A model generated the notes under the pieces. That model did not search any database. It had not been told where the DNA came from and saw only the letters and a list, made by a program, of their open reading frames with translations. Below are positions 1 through 5,832 of a DNA stretch of 6,014 nt, piece by piece (position 1 is the first letter of the stretch; each line of letters begins with the position of its first letter). The stretch spans positions 1 through 6,014 of the forward strand of contig JAWOBX010000020.1 in NCBI GenBank assembly GCA_046484125.1. Direction: 5' to 3'. The DNA is from JBGLNL01 sp046484125 (lineage in GTDB: Bacteria; Chloroflexota; Dehalococcoidia; SZUA-161; SpSt-899). The position numbers and the translations under genes are program-made.

Positions 1-201
1 ATCGGCAATAACTGTATCATCGCCGCGGGTTCGACAGTGAAGGAGGGGACGGAGATCCCGGATAATTCGTTTGTCACCGGCTCGCCGGCTCGAGTAAAAG
101 CGGCCATAAGCCCCAGGCAGATGGAGATGATTGATGAGATAATCTCCTTCATGCCGCCGCTGATAGCCGAACATAAAAACAGCGCTTTTGACGACTGTTG
201 A
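1..201 (+). CDS. C-terminal part of a hexapeptide-repeat (gamma-carbonic anhydrase/acetyltransferase-like) protein
   Basis: Frame 1 is open from the window edge to a TGA at 199-201 and gives 67 residues; the start is outside the window. The visible part begins with a left-handed beta-helix turn (IGNNCIIAAGSTV), followed by the exit segment IPDNSFVTGSPARVK and an alpha-helical tail of about 30 residues. The final 'GSPA(R/K)V' turn followed by a helix is typical of the YrdA/CaiE/gamma-carbonic anhydrase family, trimeric proteins that bind a metal through histidines. Those histidines would lie upstream and cannot be seen, so carbonic anhydrase activity is not shown. Other hexapeptide acyltransferases end in a similar way. 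No clear terminator with a T-tract follows; the next sequence is palindrome-rich intergenic DNA. Confidence 0.8.
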   Translation: MGNNCIIAAGSTVKEGTEIPDNSFVTGSPARVKAAISPRQMEMIDEIISFMPPLIAEHKNSAFDDC

Positions 202-272
202 AGTGACGCGGGGTCATTTTGAGAACCAGATCCCGCCATTGGCAGTATGCGTAAAGAGCAGAAACCTGCTCT

Positions 273-302
273 TGTCATTCCCCATTCGAATCGGGAATGA
301 CA
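273..302. repeat. Near-perfect 30-bp palindrome with TGTCATTCCC arms
   Basis: The arms TGTCATTCCC (273-282) and GGGAATGACA (293-302) are exact reverse complements. The centre ATTCGAAT (284-291) is itself a palindrome, leaving a single C:C mismatch (283/292). The right part, TCGGGAATGACAG, recurs at 456-468. This looks like a dispersed intergenic palindromic repeat of the 'GTCATTCCCG...CGGGAATGAC' type seen in many environmental bacterial genomes. It may act as a bidirectional transcription end or be a miniature mobile remnant. Confidence 0.7.
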
Positions 303-376
303 GGTGTAAAACTGCAGGAATCCCCCTCTAAAAATGGGTGGCTGAAAAGCCGGGGTATGTTTTCCTGGCGGGGGCT

Positions 377-396
377 TCCGGGGGTGCCCCCCCGGA
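377..396. repeat. G/C hairpin in the intergenic region
   Basis: TCCGGGGG (377-384) pairs exactly with CCCCCGGA (389-396) around a four-base loop. There is no following T-tract on either strand. It may be an internal fold of a repeat element. Confidence 0.45.
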
Positions 397-401
397 TTCA
401 C

Positions 402-431
402 AGGGTCGGCGGGCGGGCAAAGGCTGCCGAA
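402..431 (+). repeat. Dispersed repeat, copy 1
   Basis: These 30 bases match the reverse complement of 4222-4251 at 26 positions by eye. The core GGGCGGGCAAAGGC is identical, and 411-431 matches at 20 of 21 bases. The two copies are almost 4 kb apart in opposite orientations, both in non-coding DNA. Confidence 0.6.
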
Positions 432-441
432 GGCACAAGAG

Positions 442-468
442 ATTCCCGATCGGGGTCGGGAATGACAG
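442..468. repeat. Second hairpin of the CGGGAATGACA family
   Basis: ATTCCCGA (442-449) pairs exactly with TCGGGAAT (456-463) around a six-base loop. It continues into GACAG, so 456-468 repeats 291-303 exactly (TCGGGAATGACAG). It is therefore a partial second copy of the element at 273-302 with a different centre. Confidence 0.6.
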
Positions 469-583
469 ATGGACCGGGGTATCAGGGCCGCAGGCCCCCG
501 AGTTAAGTTGGAAGGCAGGAGGGAGTCGGAAAGCGTAGCATGGTAAATGTATGCCGGGCCTCAGGCACATTATACCGGAATAG

Positions 584-2245
584 CTACATCCGTTCCGGAG
601 CCCTCATCCCCATGAGGCTGAGGGCCTTACCCATGACTATCCTTGTGGCTTCAACCAGCTTCAGCCTGGCGGCGGTTAGCGCCTCATCATCACTGACGAC
701 CCGGCATTTCTCATAAAAATTATGAAAACCGGTCGCCAGGTCCTGAGCGTAGTACGGTATGTGCTGTGGTTCCAGAGTGAGGGCCACTGCCTCCAGGATC
801 TCCGGAAGCAGGCTCAACTTCTTGATGAGCGCTATCTCGGCCTCATCGTTGAGCAGCGAGACGTCTCCTCCGGTATAGTCAATGCCGCGTTCTCTTGCCA
901 GCCTCATAATACCGGCGATACGGGCGTGCCCGTACTGGACATAATATACGGGATTATCCATTGACTGCTTCTTGGCCAGCTCGAGGTCGAAGTCCATCTG
1001 GCTGTTGGCGGACCGGGAGAGGAAGAAGAAGCGGCAAACATCCGGGCCCACCTCATCGATCAGTTCCCTGAGCGTGATTATATCGCCAGTGCGCTTGGAG
1101 ACCTTGACCACCTCATCCCCCCGCCGCAGGCTCACCATCTGGGATATGATGATATCCAGTTTCTCGCGGGGGATTCCCAGCGCCTCCATGGCCGCCTTCA
1201 ACCTTGATATATGACCCTGATGGTCGGCGCCCCAGATATCTATTACACGGTCAAATCCACGAGAGGTGAATTTGTTGTGATGGTAGGCTATGTCGGCGGC
1301 GAAATAGGTGGGCATACCATCGGAACGAATCAGAACGTTATCCTTATCCTCGCCCAGTTCAGTGGATACAAGCCAGAGAGCTCCCTCTTTTTCCTCGACA
1401 TGGTTGCCCTGGCGGAAGATGTCGAGTACCCTTTGAAGTTCACCCGAGTCATGGATTTCCTTCTGTTCGCTGAACCAGGTGTCGAATTCCACACCAAGAA
1501 CAGCAAGATCGTTCGCGATATTCTCTAGAATGCGTTCCATTCCCAGCTTGCCGAGTTCCCTCAGAGCTTCATCCTCAGGCATTTTGAGGAAAGCATCACC
1601 CTTTTCACCGGCGATTTCGCGGGCCAGCTCAATCATATATTCACCGTGGTATCCATCCGGCGGAACCTCTGCGGGATGACCCAGCACCTCTCGATAGCGA
1701 GCGTATAAAGAGCTGTTGAAGACCTGCATCTGGGTACCGGCATCGTTTACATAATATTCCTTCTGGACCCGATATCCCGACGCGTTCAGTATGTTGGAAA
1801 GCGTACTGCCCAGCACCGCGCCCCTGCCATGCCCTACATGGAGCGGTCCGGTCGGATTGACGCTTACGAACTCTATTTGCAGGCGCGTGCCCTCGCCATG
1901 CGGCAAGTCGCCATAACGTTCCATTGACAAGAGGATCTTATCCACCTCTCTATGAAGTAATTCTTTGCTCAAGGTGAAGTTGATAAACCCCGGCGCAATG
2001 ACCGACGCCCTGGCTATATCATCCATTGCCGGCAAGACCTGTACTATGGCCTCGGCTATCTCCAGAGGATTCATCTTGGCGGCCCGGGCCAGCTTCATCG
2101 CCACAGTAGAAGCATAATCGCCGTGCTCCGGGTTTTGAGGATGCTCCAGGAAGATATCGGAGATAGCTACCTGGGGTATGAGCCCGCTCGTCTGCGCCTC
2201 AATGGCGGCCCTCTCCAGGAGATTCTTTATGGTGTCCCTAATCAT
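584..2245 (-). CDS. argS: Arginyl-tRNA synthetase
   Basis: This class I aminoacyl-tRNA synthetase charges tRNA-Arg with arginine in the cytoplasm, using ATP. It is 553 residues from the ATG at 2245, a normal length for bacterial ArgS. In order it shows the ArgS N-terminal additional domain (about 1-115, with HPQNPEHGDYAS at 35-46), the catalytic Rossmann core with the HIGH signature as HVGH (136-139, in VNPTGPLHVGHGRG), GADHQGH at 339-345, and the KMSKS-equivalent KVSKRTG at 381-387. The DALR anticodon-binding domain runs from about NPVYYVQYGHAR (431) to the end. The frame stays open upstream to a TTG at 2290, but the extra 15 residues do not look like ArgS and would start inside a predicted promoter. 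The ATG opening MIRDTIKNLL is therefore preferred, although it has no obvious Shine-Dalgarno sequence. It stops with TAG at 584-586. Confidence 0.97.
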   Translation of the reverse strand: MIRDTIKNLLERAAIEAQTSGLIPQVAISDIFLEHPQNPEHGDYASTVAMKLARAAKMNPLEIAEAIVQVLPAMDDIARASVIAPGFINFTLSKELLHREVDKILLSMERYGDLPHGEGTRLQIEFVSVNPTGPLHVGHGRGAVLGSTLSNILNASGYRVQKEYYVNDAGTQMQVFNSSLYARYREVLGHPAEVPPDGYHGEYMIELAREIAGEKGDAFLKMPEDEALRELGKLGMERILENIANDLAVLGVEFDTWFSEQKEIHDSGELQRVLDIFRQGNHVEEKEGALWLVSTELGEDKDNVLIRSDGMPTYFAADIAYHHNKFTSRGFDRVIDIWGADHQGHISRLKAAMEALGIPREKLDIIISQMVSLRRGDEVVKVSKRTGDIITLRELIDEVGPDVCRFFFLSRSANSQMDFDLELAKKQSMDNPVYYVQYGHARIAGIMRLARERGIDYTGGDVSLLNDEAEIALIKKLSLLPEILEAVALTLEPQHIPYYAQDLATGFHNFYEKCRVVSDDEALTAARLKLVEATRIVMGKALSLMGMRAPERM

Positions 2246-2260
2246 CGTCAAACGGTAACA

Positions 2261-2290
2261 ATTATACAATTCCCTGCTTATACAGGGCAA
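2261..2290 (-). promoter_or_regulatory. Probable sigma-70 promoter of argS
   Basis: On the minus strand, TTGCCC (2290-2285) and a perfect TATAAT (2266-2261) are separated by 18 bases. The expected start of transcription, around 2254, would leave a leader of only about 9 bases before the argS ATG at 2245. This fits the lack of a Shine-Dalgarno sequence. It lies in the 77-base gap after the DUF2007 gene, so argS can be transcribed independently of the upstream cluster. Confidence 0.5.
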
Positions 2291-2322
2291 GCCGATACGC
2301 TCCGGATACGCGGCAGGCCCAC

Positions 2323-2538
2323 TTATTCTCCATCTCCAATATAACTGCGGAGCAGCTCGCGGGCTTCCTCAAGCATATCTTCAGGTACCAGTATCCTGCA
2401 GGGAAGAGAGGATACTCCGAGAAAGGAAACGGCGTCACGAGGCTCGATCATCGCCGTTATTCCCTGTTGCGTCAAGAGGTCGCACCATATCTCAGCGGTT
2501 ATCTGGTCGGGTGCGCTTTCCAGGAACTCCCACTTCAT
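2323..2538 (-). CDS. Small DUF2007-type protein (putative signal-transducing protein)
   Basis: The protein is 71 residues, with no signal peptide or membrane segment. The pattern is typical of DUF2007 proteins: an opening strand with 'MKWEFLESAPDQ', a helix 'AEIWCDLLTQQGI', a strand 'TAMIEP', then 'CRILVPEDMLEEARELL' ending in a helix. This is the ferredoxin-like fold of small proteins of unproven function, often labelled putative signal transducers. Its ATG overlaps the TGA of the upstream hydrolase in ATGA (2538-2535), and a Shine-Dalgarno sequence AGGGAG (2552-2547) lies 8 bases before it. It is therefore the last, translationally coupled gene of the cluster. Family assignment is by sequence pattern only. 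Confidence 0.8.
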   Translation of the reverse strand: MKWEFLESAPDQITAEIWCDLLTQQGITAMIEPRDAVSFLGVSSLPCRILVPEDMLEEARELLRSYIGDGE

Positions 2539-3338
2539 TTCTCACTCTCCCTAGAATGGTACAGATCTTGACGCCTGCCCTTCAGGACCGGCATCGCGGC
2601 TCGAATTGAATCGACTTCCTCAGCATTGATATCCGCCATGATTATTTCCTCCCGATCCTGCGAGCCCTGAGCCAGGACCTTCCCCTCAGCGTTAATTACA
2701 CAGCTCGATCCGCAGAAGGTCAGAGGTCCATCCGTACCCACGCGGTTACAGGCTATTACATGGGACTGGTTTTCTATTGCCCTTGCTCTGGCAAGAGCCA
2801 TCCAGTGCGCCTCTCTGGGGAATGGCCATGAAGCGCAGACAGCAAGCGCGTGGCATCCCATCAATGTCAGGGCGCGGCTGATCTCGGGAAATCTCAGATC
2901 GTAGCATATGAGAAGCCCCCAATTGATTCCGCCAATTTCCACCAGTTCAAGGGAGTTGCCGGGGGTAATGTACCGGTCCTCATGGATGGGGGCAATCGGG
3001 ATCAGATGGGTCTTACGGTATTTGCCGATAAGGCTGCCATCCGGACTGAACACAGCCAGCGAATTGTAAATGGCATCGCCCTGTCTTTCGGATAGTCCAC
3101 ATATTATGTTAATTGAATTGTTTCGGGAGGCGTTTTGGGTCGTGTTGAAGGGAAGTCCGGGCCAGACGGAAGCGGTCCTTTCAACCGTCCGCATTTCATA
3201 CCCGGTATCGACAAGTTCGGGGAGGAAGAGCACCCCGCACCCCTGTTCCCCGGCCTGCCTGGCCGTCTCCATGATACGAGAGCAGTTCGCTTCGATATCG
3301 CCGGGGATGCAATCAATCTGGGCCAGGGCGATTTTCAT
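2535..3338 (-). CDS. Carbon-nitrogen hydrolase, omega-amidase/YafV-like nitrilase superfamily
   Basis: The protein is 267 residues, the usual size for a single-domain nitrilase-superfamily amidase. The catalytic triad is visible: Glu41 (LFLPELVDTGY), Lys109 (GKYRKTHLI) and Cys145 (LLICYDLRFPE). DRYITPG at 121-127 follows the catalytic Lys region, and the dimer-interface segment ARARAIENQSHVIACNRVG (183-201) is well preserved. The 'CYDLRFPE' and 'ASWP...AIENQ...CNRVG' pattern is closest to omega-amidases (YafV, mammalian NIT2), which hydrolyse alpha-ketoglutaramate and alpha-ketosuccinamate. Substrate choice cannot be proved from sequence, and other C-N hydrolases share the motifs. The start opens on the canonical first strand (MKIALAQIDC). 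No strong Shine-Dalgarno sequence is seen, which suggests coupling to the gene ending 15 bases upstream. It overlaps the DUF2007 gene by four bases. Confidence 0.9.
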   Translation of the reverse strand: MKIALAQIDCIPGDIEANCSRIMETARQAGEQGCGVLFLPELVDTGYEMRTVERTASVWPGLPFNTTQNASRNNSINIICGLSERQGDAIYNSLAVFSPDGSLIGKYRKTHLIPIAPIHEDRYITPGNSLELVEIGGINWGLLICYDLRFPEISRALTLMGCHALAVCASWPFPREAHWMALARARAIENQSHVIACNRVGTDGPLTFCGSSCVINAEGKVLAQGSQDREEIIMADINAEEVDSIRAAMPVLKGRRQDLYHSRESEK

Positions 3339-3353
3339 ATCTGAGTCGGCGGG

Positions 3354-3701
3354 TCAGGAATCCAGCGCTTTTACCAGCCTAATTCCGAGGTGTTCGGCCT
3401 CCATAAGCACCTCCGGTTTTTCCCTGACCTTTCCTTTTTCGAATATGCCTGTTACCGCCAGTTCTCCCACAACTTCATATCCCAGTGCCTCAAGTGGCAG
3501 GCGCATTGCCTCAAGTGTGAACCCCATATCCTTTCGGTCGTTTTGTTCGCCTACCGCCGCTAAGGCCGCCTTTCGCCCCTTATCGGCGAGCTTACTGTAC
3601 CATGTATCGGGGCGTTGCGGGCTGAACACGTAGAAACAATACAGTCTATCGATGAACGCCTTCATTATAGCTGTAACGTTGTAATGGTGAATTAATCTCA
3701 T
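3354..3701 (-). pseudogene. 5'-truncated NADPH-dependent FMN reductase / flavodoxin-fold gene
   Basis: The 115-residue product from the ATG at 3701 (118 from a GTG at 3710) begins at the middle of a flavodoxin-fold domain. Its opening 'HHYNVTAIMKAFIDRLY' matches the 'SPVYWYNVTAIMKAFIDR' segment that normally sits about 75-85 residues into NADPH-dependent FMN reductases and iron-sulfur flavoproteins. The GRKAALAAVGEQ strand and the C-terminal helix-strand-helix then follow normally. The first half, including the FMN phosphate-binding loop (GSPR-type), is absent, and upstream DNA is occupied by selW. It is therefore probably a deletion remnant that cannot bind FMN by itself, although the remaining frame is intact to the TGA at 3354-3356, so a surviving short protein is possible. 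It lies in the same frame as selW, directly after that gene's stop codon. Confidence 0.65.
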
Positions 3702-3710
3702 TTCCCCCAC

Positions 3711-3929
3711 TCACTTTTTGAGCAGGGCGACTATCTCGCCCGTCTGGGGAAAACGCTCTGTCTGGAACTTGGAGTAAATCAGTTTCCCATCGACCACCAC
3801 GTCAAAGATACCCCCGCTTCCGGGAACGAGCCTGGCCTGCGTGCCCGTATCCTTTTCAATCTCTTCCGCCAGACTGGCGGCGCGAGGCCTGTAATTTCAT
3901 TGAGAGCAATAATGGATTTCGATATTCAT
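3711..3929 (-). CDS. SelW-like (Rdx family) selenoprotein with in-frame UGA = selenocysteine
   Basis: Reading through the TGA at 3897-3899 as selenocysteine gives an uninterrupted 72-residue protein ending at a TGA at 3711-3713. The product opens MNIEIHYCSQUNYRPRAASL, with the redox motif C8-S-Q-U11 at the end of the first strand and before a helix. This is exactly where SelW/SelT/SelH (Rdx) proteins have C-x-x-C/U. A second half with GSGGIFDVVVDGKLIYSK and ERFPQTGEIVALLKK matches the family's beta-hairpin and 'FP..GEI...L' ending. Length fits SelW (about 70-90). The ATG at 3929 has a Shine-Dalgarno AGGGG (3940-3936) six bases upstream, and a SECIS-like hairpin follows the UGA. SelW-type proteins are small thioredoxin-like thiol oxidoreductases; the partner is unknown. 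A conventional gene caller would truncate or miss this gene. The alternative, an inactivating nonsense mutation of a Cys codon, is much less likely given the position of the UGA and the hairpin. Confidence 0.88.
3861..3886 (-). promoter_or_regulatory. Bacterial SECIS hairpin inside selW
   Basis: On the minus strand, CCGCCA (3880-3875) pairs with TGGCGG (3871-3866) around the loop GTC. An outer CTC/GAG pair (3886-3884 with 3863-3861) is separated by a small internal loop. The apical G comes after 22 bases following the UGA, within the 16-37-base range known for bacterial SECIS elements. The loop region AGUCU resembles the GGUCU apical loop of Escherichia coli fdhF that SelB binds. It would direct Sec insertion at 3899-3897. 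Confidence 0.72.
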
Positions 3930-4221
3930 GTCGCACCCCTTTTGTTCGGGCTTCCCTTATATTTTATTATTTCTGAGTCCGTTTTGATAGGGTCGCGCAG
4001 TACTTACCTTTTCTTTTCATTACCGCCTCGGTTTTCCCGATCAAATCACTTGGGGAGCCACATAAACATTCCGTAACGCTCTGGCGTAAAATTCCTTCTT
4101 CATCTGCTATGAAACTGGTACTCCGGACTGGCGACGCGAAACGGACTGATAAGAAGCATTCGACATAAAGCAAGATCTGAGCAAGTCCCGGGGAAATTTA
4201 ACTGTAAAATGAGGTTTTAAA

Positions 4222-4251
4222 TTCGGCGGCCTTTGCCCGCCCACCTTCCCT
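4222..4251 (-). repeat. Dispersed repeat, copy 2 (inverted relative to copy 1)
   Basis: Read on the minus strand this matches 402-431 at 26 of 30 positions, with an identical core GGGCGGGCAAAGGC. It lies about 90 bases beyond the SQD1-like stop codon, so it would be in the 3' trailer of that transcript. Confidence 0.6.
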
Positions 4252-4252
4252 T

Positions 4253-4270
4253 GAGCGGCTCGCTCTTTTT
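4253..4270 (+). terminator. Weak terminator-like hairpin on the plus strand
   Basis: GAGCG (4253-4257) and CGCTC (4261-4265) form a five-base stem with a three-base loop, followed by TTTTT (4266-4270). The shape is that of a small Rho-independent terminator, but it points rightward and no plus-strand gene precedes it. Function is doubtful. Confidence 0.2.
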
Positions 4271-4340
4271 CGTCTCTACCACCTGTTCACCATATGACAG
4301 GTCTGTTTTGTGGATAATATACCCGGTTTGTACCCTCCCC

Positions 4341-5810
4341 CTACCCCTTCCCCACCTCGAACCTTATCTCCTCCACAACCTCCAGGGTATCCACCACCCT
4401 CTTCTCACCCGACCACCACGTCCTCGGCAGGATCAGATTCTTTTTTTCCTCTATCCTCTCCTTTATCTCCGGCTGAGTGAGCAGCTTAAGCATGCGATAG
4501 ATTTCCTCCTCCAGCCTGACCGCGGGATCAAAGCCGAACTGGTCCGGCAGCTTGTTATAGACCGGCTCGTAGGGATGGATATCATATTCCACCCGCGGAT
4601 TCTCCACCCTCTGGATGGTCACCGGTATTTTGAACTCACTGCTGGCCACTCTTCCAACGGTCTCCGCCAGCTCCCGGATGCTGAAGAAGCCGGACATCTG
4701 GTTGACCACATCGTACTGCCCCGGTTTCGGCGGATGCGTTATCAGGCGGGTCATGCACTGCATGGCATCCTCCAGGCCGATTAATCCGCGAATCTGCTGC
4801 CCGCTTCCGTACATGGTCAGCGGGAATCCTATTATGGCCTGGGCCACGAACCGGTTCACAACCGTACCGAACCATTCATCGATGTCAAGGCGGGTTCGAA
4901 GCCGCGGATCGGCAGCCACCTGTGATGTATGCACCCCATAGATGACGCCCTGCATGATATCGTAGGAACGCAGCCCCCAGAACCGGCAGGCCTTGTATAT
5001 ATTGTAGGTATCATGAACCTTGCTCAGATGATAGAAGCTGCCCGGGTCTCGCGGGGTCACCTCCCCACCCAGATTCCATTCCCGCTCGCCCCACTTGAGT
5101 GTGGCGTCCTCGGGGAAGCTCCCCTCGAAGAGCGGCCTGCCCGTTGGAGGGGTGCCGTATTCGCCCATCGTGCCCAGCTTGATTATGGAGCTCTGCGGGA
5201 CCAGGTCCCTCATCATAAAGAGGGTGGCCAGCGTCCCCAGTACATTGTTCTGCTGCACATAGATGGCATGCTCTATATCTATCATGCTGTAGGGCGCGCT
5301 GGGGCATTCACCATAATATACAATAGCTTCCGGTTTAACTTCGTCGATGAACTCCTCCAGCCTCGCTCTTTCGTTAAGGATATCCATCTCCCTGAAATTT
5401 ATCTCGATGCCCAGAACCTCGCGGGCCGCGTGGATCCGTTCCGTCATCCGTGAGATGGGGACTATGGTGTGGGCGCCCCTCCCCTTGACCCAATCCCGCC
5501 GGGCGTAGTTATCCACCCCGCTCACCTCACACCCGAGTGATCCCAGCCAGAGGCCGAGTGTCCATCCCAGGTAACCGTCAATTCCCAGTATCATAACCTT
5601 CATATTCCTGAGCAGGTATCCGTAGGGCGTCGGCTGCCATTCCGGGCATCCCTCGAATGTCACCGTATCCGGATCAAAGGGTTCCAGATCGCGCCTCCTG
5701 CGGCATGTTACCTTCCCCTTCAACTCAGGAATGAATTTGGCCGCCGGGCAGTTATTACAGTTGCACTTCTCGTTATGCATCCTGTGGTCCGTGCTCTGGC
5801 TGTCAATCAT
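4341..5810 (-). CDS. UDP-sulfoquinovose synthase-like SDR enzyme (SQD1 family) with Cys-rich N-terminal extension
   Basis: The product is 489 residues. From about residue 70 it is an extended short-chain dehydrogenase closely resembling SQD1, which makes UDP-sulfoquinovose from UDP-glucose and sulfite using bound NAD. Visible signatures are the NAD-binding GxxGxxG (G76, G79, G82 in MILGIDGYLGW), SAPYSMID (171-178), the SQD1 hallmark KLGTMGEYGT (211-220) and FYHLSKVHD (259-267), giving the Thr214/Tyr260/Lys264 triad. QGVIYGV (287-293) and NPRVE (404-408) also fit. Residues 1-69 are extra, with Cys16, Cys18, Cys21, Cys36 and Cys55, a possible metal site. The long start is supported by AAGGAG eight or so bases before the ATG at 5810; the internal Met70 is a weaker alternative. 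The product could feed sulfolipid or sulfonated surface glycan synthesis. Exact substrate is inferred, not shown. Confidence 0.9.
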   Translation of the reverse strand: MIDSQSTDHRMHNEKCNCNNCPAAKFIPELKGKVTCRRRRDLEPFDPDTVTFEGCPEWQPTPYGYLLRNMKVMILGIDGYLGWTLGLWLGSLGCEVSGVDNYARRDWVKGRGAHTIVPISRMTERIHAAREVLGIEINFREMDILNERARLEEFIDEVKPEAIVYYGECPSAPYSMIDIEHAIYVQQNNVLGTLATLFMMRDLVPQSSIIKLGTMGEYGTPPTGRPLFEGSFPEDATLKWGEREWNLGGEVTPRDPGSFYHLSKVHDTYNIYKACRFWGLRSYDIMQGVIYGVHTSQVAADPRLRTRLDIDEWFGTVVNRFVAQAIIGFPLTMYGSGQQIRGLIGLEDAMQCMTRLITHPPKPGQYDVVNQMSGFFSIRELAETVGRVASSEFKIPVTIQRVENPRVEYDIHPYEPVYNKLPDQFGFDPAVRLEEEIYRMLKLLTQPEIKERIEEKKNLILPRTWWSGEKRVVDTLEVVEEIRFEVGKG

Positions 5811-5832
5811 CGGATTGTCTCCTTAATAGTTC

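Larger units (their letters stand above)
202..583. other. Non-coding, palindrome- and repeat-rich intergenic region
   Basis: This 382-base gap lies between the 3' ends of the hexapeptide gene (+) and argS (-), so it is a convergent intergenic region. Short open frames across it (for example around 297-570 on both strands) overlap one another, are built from low-complexity G/C runs and resemble no protein family I know. It contains several hairpins: 273-302, 377-396, 442-463 and 485-497. It also contains a 13-base direct repeat and a 30-base unit that recurs inverted near 4222-4251. None of the hairpins has a convincing T-tract, so I do not call a terminator, although structures here could end both convergent transcripts. 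Confidence 0.75.
3930..4340. other. AT-richer intergenic region without a convincing gene
   Basis: This 411-base gap separates the stop of the SQD1-like gene from the selW start. One minus-strand frame is open at 3967-4173 (68 codons from TTG), but it has no Shine-Dalgarno sequence, an atypical AT-rich codon choice and no family resemblance I recognise. Just upstream of selW, an AT-rich stretch (about 3957-3976) contains TATAAG on the minus strand, a possible -10 without a good -35; the selW transcript may start here. Toward the right are a repeat copy (4222-4251), a short hairpin with T5 (4253-4270, + strand) and an inverted repeat ACCTGT/ACAGGT (4281-4302). Confidence 0.6.

Noticed and set aside
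283..292. CATTCGAATC as a possible tRNA T-loop
   Set aside because: No acceptor, D or anticodon arms can be formed around it; it is the centre of the palindromic repeat.
297..570. Short open frames on both strands in the first intergenic gap
   Set aside because: They overlap each other, consist of repeat and G/C-run sequence, lack credible ribosome binding sites and resemble no family.
3070..3633. 187-codon plus-strand open frame
   Set aside because: It lies antisense to the hydrolase and flavodoxin-fold genes, is serine/proline-rich as expected of antisense frames, and has no recognisable domain.
3711..3713. Second in-frame UGA (selW stop) as another selenocysteine codon joining SelW to the flavodoxin-fold fragment
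   Set aside because: The SelW domain ends naturally at GEIVALLKK, no SECIS-like hairpin is visible after this UGA, and the downstream fragment has its own possible starts (GTG 3710, ATG 3701).
4281..4302. ACCTGT/ACAGGT inverted repeat as an operator or terminator
   Set aside because: The stem is only six bases with a ten-base loop, no T-tract follows on the minus strand where the upstream gene ends, and no regulator is linked to it.
4233..5453. Long plus-strand open frames (183 and 174 codons among them) across the SQD1-like gene
   Set aside because: The minus-strand frame carries clear SQD1 motifs throughout; the plus-strand peptides are antisense shadows.
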